A stretch of 7,330 bases of DNA, taken from assembly GCA_031374935.1 (NCBI GenBank), contig JANMHB010000104.1, forward strand, positions 1-7,330, written 5' to 3'. The notes beneath the pieces were generated by a model. That model saw only the letters and a list, made by a program, of their open reading frames with translations, was not told the DNA's origin and made no database searches. Shown one piece after another: positions 1 through 4,626 of this stretch. The stretch's first letter is position 1. Each line of letters opens with the position of its first letter. A program made the translations under genes and the position numbers. Origin of the DNA: JACMLX01 sp031374935. GTDB lineage: Bacteria > Gemmatimonadota > Gemmatimonadetes > Gemmatimonadales > Gemmatimonadaceae.

Positions 1-1
1 G

Positions 2-250
2 ACGCAGCCAACGTCGTCTGTCACGGTGGCCGCCCTCCGCGATCTGGGCTGGGTGGTGGAGCCGGAGGCCTACGACGAGTATGCGCTGCCGGATGCCGTC
101 GTCTCCGGTGCCGTGTCGACGCGCACGTCGTCGGCACGGCACTTCGTCGGGCCGTCGCTGGACGGCGACCTGCTCTTCCCGCAGCTGCAGATCACCAGTG
201 GCGGTCGCATGGTGCACCTCGATCCGACGGGGAAACCCCGGCTCCGATAG
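2..250 (+). CDS. Leishmanolysin-like (M8) metallopeptidase, C-terminal fragment
   Basis: This is the 3' end of a gene that begins before the window. The frame is open from base 2 and stops with TAG at 248-250, giving about 82 visible residues. A GTG at 26-28 is an internal valine, not a start, because the frame is open to the window edge. The stretch TSSVTVAALRDLGWVVEPEA followed by YDEYALP closely resembles the end of the catalytic domain in bacterial leishmanolysin-like zinc peptidases (family M8), where a 'S-x-V-T-x-x-A-L-x-D-L-G-Y-x-V' block precedes a 'D-x-Y-x-L-P' block. The zinc motif HExxH would lie upstream and is not visible. Family members are usually secreted endopeptidases. The last ~50 residues look like a variable tail and match nothing I know. 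The assignment rests on one recognisable block, so the family is likely but not certain. Confidence 0.6.
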   Translation, partial: TQPTSSVTVAALRDLGWVVEPEAYDEYALPDAVVSGAVSTRTSSARHFVGPSLDGDLLFPQLQITSGGRMVHLDPTGKPRLR

Positions 251-336
251 CGCACCGCCACCGAAGCCGTCTGCGGCGATTGCAGTAGATTGACGGCGTC
301 ACTGCACGTCATCCGGCCATTCCCGATCCCCGATCC

Positions 337-723
337 ATGCCTGACGTCCGCCATCAATCCTGGGACGATGTCCGTCTCGAGGAACTGTCACCGCTGATCA
401 GTCGTCGCCTCATCACGTCGGCGACGACGATGATGGCGCATGTCATCCTGAAGAAGGGGGCGATCGTGCCGGCGCACGATCACATCAACGAGCAGTTCAC
501 TTACATCCTGTCAGGGGTGCTGCGGTTCTGGATCGGCGCCCACGCTGATGCGCCTGGTGACACCTACATCGATGTGAAGGAAGGAGACGTGCTGGTGATC
601 CCGAGCATGGTGCGGCACCGCGCCGAGGCGCTGGAGGACACACTGGACATGGACGTGTTCAATCCTCCCCGCCAGGACTGGTTGGATGGCAGTGACGCCT
701 ATCTGCGCAGCGGGGCGCGCTGA
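337..723 (+). CDS. Single-domain KdgF-like cupin
   Basis: A 128-residue protein forming one small cupin beta-barrel. Motif 1 is around residues 41-60 (G41, H47, H49, E52, Q53, G60). Motif 2 is around 83-94 (G83, P89, H94). H47, H49, Q53 or E52, and H94 are the expected metal ligands. The C-terminal DVFNPPRQDWLDG block (residues 106-118) is typical of the 'F-x-P-x-R-x-D' ending of KdgF-like cupins. KdgF itself linearises unsaturated uronate monomers from pectin or alginate, but many relatives have no known substrate, so no reaction is assigned. The start is firm: an in-frame stop (TAG, 286-288) lies upstream and no other ATG, GTG or TTG lies between it and 337. No Shine-Dalgarno sequence precedes it. 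The gene ends 3 bases before the SDR gene, so the two are probably co-transcribed and translationally coupled. The product should be cytoplasmic, with no signal peptide or membrane segment. Confidence 0.85.
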   Translation: MPDVRHQSWDDVRLEELSPLISRRLITSATTMMAHVILKKGAIVPAHDHINEQFTYILSGVLRFWIGAHADAPGDTYIDVKEGDVLVIPSMVRHRAEALEDTLDMDVFNPPRQDWLDGSDAYLRSGAR

Positions 724-726
724 GCC

Positions 727-1515
727 ATGGATTTCGGAATCCGGGGGAAAGTGGCATTGGTCTGCGGCGCGAGCAAAGGCATTGCTTACGCGACGGCGGA
801 AGCGCTGGCCGATGAAGGGTGCTCGCTGGCGATCTGCTCGCGCGATGCGGAGTCGATTGGTGCCGCGGCGGTGCGACTCAAGACACGCGGCGTGCCGGTG
901 CACTCGATGGTGGCCGATCTTTCGACCGCCGAAGGCATCGAAAGCGTCGTGCGCGAATCCCATTCGGAGTTCGGGCAGGTGGACATCCTGATCGCGAACA
1001 CCGGTGGTCCGCCGACCGGCCCGGCGATGGAGCACGACTGGGCCTCCTGGACGAAAGCGAGCGAGCTGCTGCTGCGCAGTGTGGTGGAACTGACGCGTGC
1101 ATTCGTTCCGGGGATGCGTGAACGAAAGTGGGGGCGCGTGATCAGCATCACATCGAAGGCGGTGAAGGAGCCGGTGCCGTCGCTGGTGTTGAGCAACAGC
1201 CTGCGCGCCGCGGTGACGGGCTATCTGCGAACCCTCGCCAATGAAGTGGGCGCCGACGGTGTGACCGTCAACACGGTGCTGCCCGGGTTCACCGCGACCG
1301 AACGGCTCGAGATGCTGGCCGACGCCGCCACGAAGCGCACCGGGGTCACTCGCGACGAGGTGTACGCCGGGTGGATCGCGCAGACCCCGATGGGGCGACT
1401 GGGCCGCCCCGACGAACTGGCGGCGATGATCGCGTTCCTTGCGTCCGACCGGGCGGGGTTCATCACCGGGCAGGCGATTCTGGTGGACGGCGGCAAGGTG
1501 AACACGCTCCTGTAG
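727..1515 (+). CDS. SDR-family oxidoreductase-like protein, BKR-like subgroup with altered active site
   Basis: A 262-residue Rossmann-fold protein of the short-chain dehydrogenase/reductase superfamily, at the usual length for FabG-like members. Visible landmarks are the nucleotide-binding turn G14-A-S-K-G18-I-A20, D64 after the third strand, the N91-T-G-G block, S143, and V-N182-x-V-L-P-G187 after strand six. The C-terminal F-x-T-G-Q-x-x-x-V-D-G-G signature is intact. Two features depart from classical SDRs. The third Gly of GxxxGxG is Ala20. Thirteen residues after Ser143, where the catalytic Tyr belongs, there is Ser156, and the partner Lys is Arg160 (block LSNSLRAAV). This matches the subgroup of beta-ketoacyl-ACP-reductase-like SDRs (CDD cd05344) known for an imperfect catalytic tetrad, so it is a family trait rather than a local mutation. 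It may be a reductase with a changed mechanism or a non-catalytic binder. The substrate is unknown. The start fits the family N-terminus. It lies between the cupin gene (3-base gap) and ilvE (38-base gap). Confidence 0.88.
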   Translation: MDFGIRGKVALVCGASKGIAYATAEALADEGCSLAICSRDAESIGAAAVRLKTRGVPVHSMVADLSTAEGIESVVRESHSEFGQVDILIANTGGPPTGPAMEHDWASWTKASELLLRSVVELTRAFVPGMRERKWGRVISITSKAVKEPVPSLVLSNSLRAAVTGYLRTLANEVGADGVTVNTVLPGFTATERLEMLADAATKRTGVTRDEVYAGWIAQTPMGRLGRPDELAAMIAFLASDRAGFITGQAILVDGGKVNTLL

Positions 1516-1553
1516 TCGGTGCAGTCCCACGCTCTCACTTCTCGACACACACA

Positions 1554-2480
1554 ATGAGTCAACTTCCGGCCACCGAGTGGATCTGGCGCGACGGGGAATT
1601 CATTCCCTGGGCCGACGCGCACGTGCATGTTCTCAGCCACTCGATGCAGTTCGGGTCGTCGGCATTCGAAGGCATCCGCTGCTATCACACTCCGCAGGGG
1701 CCGGCGATCTTTCGGCTGCGCGAGCATCTCACGCGGCTGCTGAATTCGGTGAAGATCTACCGGATGGAGCTGACCTACACGCTGGATGAGCTGTCGGCAG
1801 CCTGTTGTGCGCTGGTGCTGCGCAACAAGCTCGACGCCTGTTACCTGCGCCCGATGGTGATTCGCGGATACGGCGCCGCGGGCATGGTGCCGTTCGCCAG
1901 CCCGATCGAGGTGTATCTGCCCTGCTGGCCATGGGGCGCGTACCTCGGTGCCGACGCACTCGAATCGGGTGTGGATGCCTGTGTGTCGAGCTGGCATCGC
2001 TTCGCGCCGAACACGATCCCGTCGCTGGCGAAGGTGGCCGGCAACTACCTGGGCGGACAGCTGATCAAGATGGAAGCGCTGGCGAACGGCTTTGCCGAGG
2101 CGATTGCGTTGAGCCCCGGTGGTACGGTGAGCGAAGGCTCAGGCCAGAACGTGTTCCTAGTGATGGATGGCGCGCTGATCACCACGCCGCTCGACGGGTC
2201 GCTGCTGGGTGGCATCACCCGCGACAGCATCATCCGGCTGGCACAGCGCGACGGCCTCACGGTGCGCGAGCAGATCATTCCGCGCGAGATGCTCTACATC
2301 GCTGACGAGGTGTTCTTCACGGGCACTGCGGCGGAACTGACACCGGTTCGCAGCGTGGATCGCATCAAAGTGGGAGGCGGGGCGGTCGGGCCTGTCACGA
2401 AACACATGCAGTCGGCGTTTCTCGACATCGCACACGGCCGCGCGGCGGACACGTTCGACTGGTTGACGCCGGTACGCTGA
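1554..2480 (+). CDS. ilvE: Branched-chain amino acid aminotransferase (EC 2.6.1.42)
   Basis: A 308-residue fold-type IV PLP enzyme that moves the amino group between Val/Leu/Ile and 2-oxoglutarate in the cytoplasm. From memory of E. coli IlvE (309 residues) it aligns end to end. Lys160 in SLAKVAGNYLGG is the PLP Schiff-base lysine. Glu194 in TVSEGSGQN contacts the PLP pyridine nitrogen. FEGIRCY (38-44), Arg99, the PWGAYLG loop (126-132) and LLGGITRD supply pocket and phosphate contacts. GTAAELTPVRSVD is the expected C-terminal block. One pocket position differs: Phe33 stands where E. coli has Tyr31 (mature numbering). The frame is open back to 1371, but that stretch only overlaps the SDR gene. 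ATG 1554 gives the family N-terminus (E-W-I-W-R-D-G-E-F). No Shine-Dalgarno is seen; CACACACA precedes the start. A D-amino acid transaminase or aminodeoxychorismate lyase is unlikely given the close IlvE match. Confidence 0.96.
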   Translation: MSQLPATEWIWRDGEFIPWADAHVHVLSHSMQFGSSAFEGIRCYHTPQGPAIFRLREHLTRLLNSVKIYRMELTYTLDELSAACCALVLRNKLDACYLRPMVIRGYGAAGMVPFASPIEVYLPCWPWGAYLGADALESGVDACVSSWHRFAPNTIPSLAKVAGNYLGGQLIKMEALANGFAEAIALSPGGTVSEGSGQNVFLVMDGALITTPLDGSLLGGITRDSIIRLAQRDGLTVREQIIPREMLYIADEVFFTGTAAELTPVRSVDRIKVGGGAVGPVTKHMQSAFLDIAHGRAADTFDWLTPVR

Positions 2481-2482
2481 GG

Positions 2483-2502
2483 GTGGTCGCGTGTCGCGCC
2501 AC
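2483..2502 (+). terminator. Bulged GC hairpin just after ilvE
   Basis: GTGG (2483-2486), a bulged T, CGCG (2488-2491), loop TGT, CGCG (2495-2498) and CCAC (2499-2502) form an 8-bp stem beginning 3 bases after the ilvE stop codon. There is no T-run after it, so it is not a classical intrinsic terminator. It could stabilise the 3' end of the operon transcript or act as a weak stop. Its position at the end of the gene is the main support. Confidence 0.35.
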
Positions 2503-2547
2503 GACGGCGCATCGAGGGGGCGCTGCGGCCGCTTGGCGTCCAACGTA

Positions 2548-2575
2548 TTGAGAGTCAGGTCGTGCGCGCTACGTT
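2548..2575 (+). promoter_or_regulatory. Candidate sigma-70-type promoter for the 2636-3220 gene
   Basis: TTGAGA at 2548-2553 matches the -35 consensus at 5 of 6 positions. It is followed by a 16-base spacer and TACGTT at 2570-2575, which keeps the T-A....T anchor positions of a -10 box. Transcription would begin near 2582, about 54 bases before the ATG at 2636. The surrounding 155-base gap separates this gene from ilvE, where an independent promoter is expected. The -10 is weak (3 of 6). Confidence 0.35.
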
Positions 2576-2598
2576 TGTCATGCAACGCGCTCTGACAA
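2575..2598. promoter_or_regulatory. Inverted repeat TTGTCA-N12-TGACAA, possible operator
   Basis: TTGTCA (2575-2580) and TGACAA (2593-2598) are perfect inverted copies with 12 bases between them. They overlap the end of the candidate -10 box and the predicted transcription start, which is where a repressor site would act. Six-base arms arise easily by chance, so this is only a candidate. Confidence 0.2.
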
Positions 2599-2635
2599 CT
2601 CACGCTCGACTCGCTCCTGCAGATGAGTTCCGCCG

Positions 2636-3220
2636 ATGCCAAACGTCCCGTCCGAAAGGCCACGCCTGAGTTCGACTGAATTGCGCACGCGCATGTCGAA
2701 GTTTGCCATTGACCGATCGAAGTACCCGCTGGTTGTGGTCGGTGTCCGCGGGTACTACCGGGACTCGATGGGTGCACCGGCGGTGAATGATCGCGGGATT
2801 TATGACGACGCGATCTTCGTGGAGACCGAGCAGGCGATGGTCGCCTTCAACGGCAACACCGATCCATCAAAGGCCCGTGTCGGCAAAGGCAGCGGCGCGG
2901 CCAAGGGCATGGCGTCGCTCGATCCGGGGGCGTGGTTCGTGCACCGGTTCGATCTGCACAAGGGGCAGTATCTGGCGCTCTGCCAGCGGAGTGGTGAGGT
3001 CACCGTGACGCGCGATGGCAAGCCGCCCTACAAGGACACGGGAATGTTCGGCATCAACGTGCATCGCGGCGGGCTGAATGGCACGTCGAGCGAAGGGTGC
3101 CAGACGATTCATCCGTCGCAGTGGGACAGCTTCATCGGTCTGGTGGCGGATCAGGCGCGCCGCTATCACGGTGGGCAGTGGAAGAGCAAGGTGGTTCCAT
3201 ACGTTCTGCTCGAAGCCTGA
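2636..3220 (+). CDS. Uncharacterised protein with H...S-x-G-C motif, L,D-transpeptidase-like
   Basis: A 194-residue protein without signal peptide or membrane segment. ATG 2636 is the first start after an in-frame TGA (2624-2626). Met20 (2693) is an alternative, since the conserved-looking part seems to begin at ELRTRM. Landmarks in order are IYDDAIFV (55-62), GNTDPS (73-78), LDPGAWF (95-101), DLHKGQYLALCQR (106-118), VTVTRDG (122-128), then TGMFGINVHRGG (135-146) and TSSEGCQTIHPSQW (150-163). The His143...Ser152-x-Gly154-Cys155 arrangement resembles the catalytic H-G...S-x-G-C-x-R region of YkuD-type L,D-transpeptidases, with Gln156 in place of the usual hydrophobic residue before Arg. From memory, similar proteins with 'FDD', 'LHxGxYxALxQ' and 'GINxHR...GCQ' blocks occur in phages and bacteria beside cell-wall lytic genes, still as hypothetical proteins. 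A Cys-dependent peptidoglycan or amide-bond enzyme is therefore an inference. No lytic or phage gene is adjacent. It has its own candidate promoter and converges on the M50 gene. Confidence 0.8.
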   Translation: MPNVPSERPRLSSTELRTRMSKFAIDRSKYPLVVVGVRGYYRDSMGAPAVNDRGIYDDAIFVETEQAMVAFNGNTDPSKARVGKGSGAAKGMASLDPGAWFVHRFDLHKGQYLALCQRSGEVTVTRDGKPPYKDTGMFGINVHRGGLNGTSSEGCQTIHPSQWDSFIGLVADQARRYHGGQWKSKVVPYVLLEA

Positions 3221-3237
3221 CGGAAGCTCACGCGCCA

Positions 3238-4458
3238 TCATGCGGCCGGCCGGCTGGTGATGCGGGCCTGCAGCGAGTCCAGCACGTCGGAAAGCCAACG
3301 GGCCGAGCCACGATCGATGCTTCGCGCCAGCTGGAGCCGGATCGTTGGCACGAGCGCGGTTGCTTCCGCGTCGCGGCCCTCGGCCACCATCAGCGCAGCC
3401 GCGGCCATACCCTTCAGATACGGCGCGCCGACGACCGGTCCCTTGGCGAGGGCAATCTGTGTGCGTGCCTCATCAGCCCGACCGGCGAGGGCAAACTGCC
3501 GGGCCGCGTCGAAATGGATACTCGGGCGCATCATCTTCGGCACGCGGTCGACATGTCGCAGCAGTCGGCGCAGCTGGTCGAGCGACAGTGCGATATCGCC
3601 ACGATCGGCGGCATGCATCTGCGCAAACTGCTGCGCGACGAACTCGAACATTGACACGTCGCGCAATGCGCAGGCGGCGCTGATCAGTTCGGGGTCCCAG
3701 TCCCGCGGTCTGACACCAGAGAGACTGCTGCCCATGATTGCCTGAATTGCGCTATCTCGCTCGGCCACCGGACCGCCGCGCCAGAGTCGCAGCAACCGCG
3801 CGCCGTCGCTCAGGAAGCCCGAGGTGGTCATCGGTACCAGCGTCGCGAGCGCGATGGCGGCCGACGTTCCCGCAATCATCTGCAGTGTGAAGAACGTCAC
3901 GAAGCTGGCGAAGGACGCATTCACGTCGAATGGCACGAGACCGAACGCCCGCAGTGCCAGCCAGGCCCCCAGCGCGAGAGCGACGCTGGCCACTGGTCCG
4001 CCGGCCACCATCACGGCGCTGCGGCGCCTGAGATCCCGTGCGTCCGTCGCGGCCGAGCCGGCCAGTCCGCCGTACAACCCAAGCGACTTGTTGAGGTGCA
4101 TGGACCAACCGGCGTCGGACCGTTCGAGTCGCATCGGTCCGACGATGAGCAGGAAAGCACGAAAGCCAACCAACCGTCCGCCAACCAGATGACCGACTTC
4201 ATGCGCCAGCAGCACCAGCAGAATTGCGACCAGGCAGAACCCAATCACGATCGCGCGCTGCCACAGGTCGAGCTGCAGACTGCCCGCGCCGCCAGCCCGC
4301 AGCGATCCGCCAAATCGCAGCCCGAGCTGTGCGGCGGCAACGCCGACGGCAATGCCAAGCGCGAGCCGCGTCAGGCGCGTGGGCCAACGGGAGGTACGGG
4401 ACGGGCTGACTGGCGCTTCTCCCGTGTCGGGGCTTGTGGCTTCGGCGTCACCGTTCAT
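3238..4458 (-). CDS. M50-family (site-2-protease-like) membrane zinc metallopeptidase with C-terminal helical extension
   Basis: A 406-residue integral membrane protein. Residues 1-28 are a polar cytoplasmic-type leader. Hydrophobic segments lie near 29-47, 69-106, 148-172 and 183-211. The second carries H86-E-V-G-H90 (HExxH, zinc ligands His86 and His90, general base Glu87) followed by GRLVGFRAFLLIVGPMRL, as in soluble-substrate-type M50 proteins of Bacillus and Acidobacteria. GGPVAS (153-158) is the S2P-type glycine-proline motif. SDGARLLRL (217-225) supplies the third ligand, Asp218, although the usual N-x-x-P before it is reduced to V-P209. Residues 230-406 are soluble and helix-rich, with TPR-like alanine patterns (such as ARQFALAGRADEA). 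No PDZ domain is present, unlike RseP. Family members cut membrane or membrane-proximal proteins in signalling; the substrate here is unknown. No Shine-Dalgarno precedes the ATG at 4458, so the start could lie a little downstream. It faces the 2636-3220 gene tail to tail and lies downstream of the propeller gene beyond a terminator. Confidence 0.85.
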   Translation of the reverse strand: MNGDAEATSPDTGEAPVSPSRTSRWPTRLTRLALGIAVGVAAAQLGLRFGGSLRAGGAGSLQLDLWQRAIVIGFCLVAILLVLLAHEVGHLVGGRLVGFRAFLLIVGPMRLERSDAGWSMHLNKSLGLYGGLAGSAATDARDLRRRSAVMVAGGPVASVALALGAWLALRAFGLVPFDVNASFASFVTFFTLQMIAGTSAAIALATLVPMTTSGFLSDGARLLRLWRGGPVAERDSAIQAIMGSSLSGVRPRDWDPELISAACALRDVSMFEFVAQQFAQMHAADRGDIALSLDQLRRLLRHVDRVPKMMRPSIHFDAARQFALAGRADEARTQIALAKGPVVGAPYLKGMAAAALMVAEGRDAEATALVPTIRLQLARSIDRGSARWLSDVLDSLQARITSRPAA

Positions 4459-4541
4459 GCTGCGACGATGTTGGGGGTGTGTGTACGGAAGGCGGCTGAT
4501 GAAAAAGTACGGCGTTCAGACCGGTTGGTTTCCACTTCGGT

Positions 4542-4553
4542 CGCGAATTCGCG
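4542..4553. repeat. Perfect 12-bp palindrome CGCGAATTCGCG
   Basis: The site reads the same on both strands and lies 84 bases upstream of the M50 start codon, inside the only region that can hold that gene's promoter. It may be an operator half-pair for a dimeric regulator. About one or two 12-base palindromes are expected by chance in a window this size, so function is not implied. Confidence 0.25.
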
Positions 4554-4570
4554 TATGCAACCTGTAAACA

Positions 4571-4605
4571 ACGACGCCCCCGCAGTATGCCTGCGAAGGC
4601 GTCGT
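4571..4605 (-). terminator. Nested hairpin terminator of the Asp-box propeller gene
   Basis: The outer arms ACGACGCC (4571-4578) and GGCGTCGT (4598-4605) pair over 8 bp. Inside, CGCAG (4581-4585) and CTGCG (4591-4595) pair over 5 bp around the loop TATGC, leaving a small CC/AA internal loop. The hairpin begins 21 bases after the TAA at 4627-4629. On the - strand it is followed by TGTTTA, a short T-rich run. There is no T-run on the + side, so it serves the propeller gene. It should separate that transcript from the M50 gene. Confidence 0.7.
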
Positions 4606-4626
4606 CGACCGAAACGGCGAGCGCGG

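Larger units (their letters stand above)
4459..4626. other. Intergenic region between the M50 and propeller genes
   Basis: These 168 bases separate two - strand genes. The end nearest the propeller gene holds its hairpin terminator (4571-4605). The rest should contain the M50 promoter, read on the - strand, but I could not find a convincing -35/-10 pair. A perfect 12-base palindrome, CGCGAATTCGCG, sits at 4542-4553. No small open frame with a recognisable product is seen. Confidence 0.6.

Noticed and set aside
337..1515. Uronate breakdown pair (KdgF plus KduD/DEH reductase)
   Set aside because: The cupin is KdgF-like, but the SDR lacks the Tyr/Lys needed for a normal reductase and belongs to a different subgroup. 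No polysaccharide lyase, kinase or aldolase is nearby.
1371..1553. N-terminal extension of IlvE from an upstream ATG
   Set aside because: This part overlaps the 3' end of the SDR gene in another frame and adds low-complexity residues absent from IlvE. ATG 1554 gives the family N-terminus.
511..1554. 347-residue - strand open frame across the cupin and SDR genes
   Set aside because: The protein is rich in His and Arg with no recognisable domain, as expected for the antisense frame of GC-rich genes. The + strand genes here match known families.
3243..3252. CGGCCGGCCG palindrome near the convergent gene ends as a bidirectional terminator
   Set aside because: It lies in the last codons of the M50 gene, has no T-run on either side, and the flanking CATCA/TGATG arms do not form a continuous stem.
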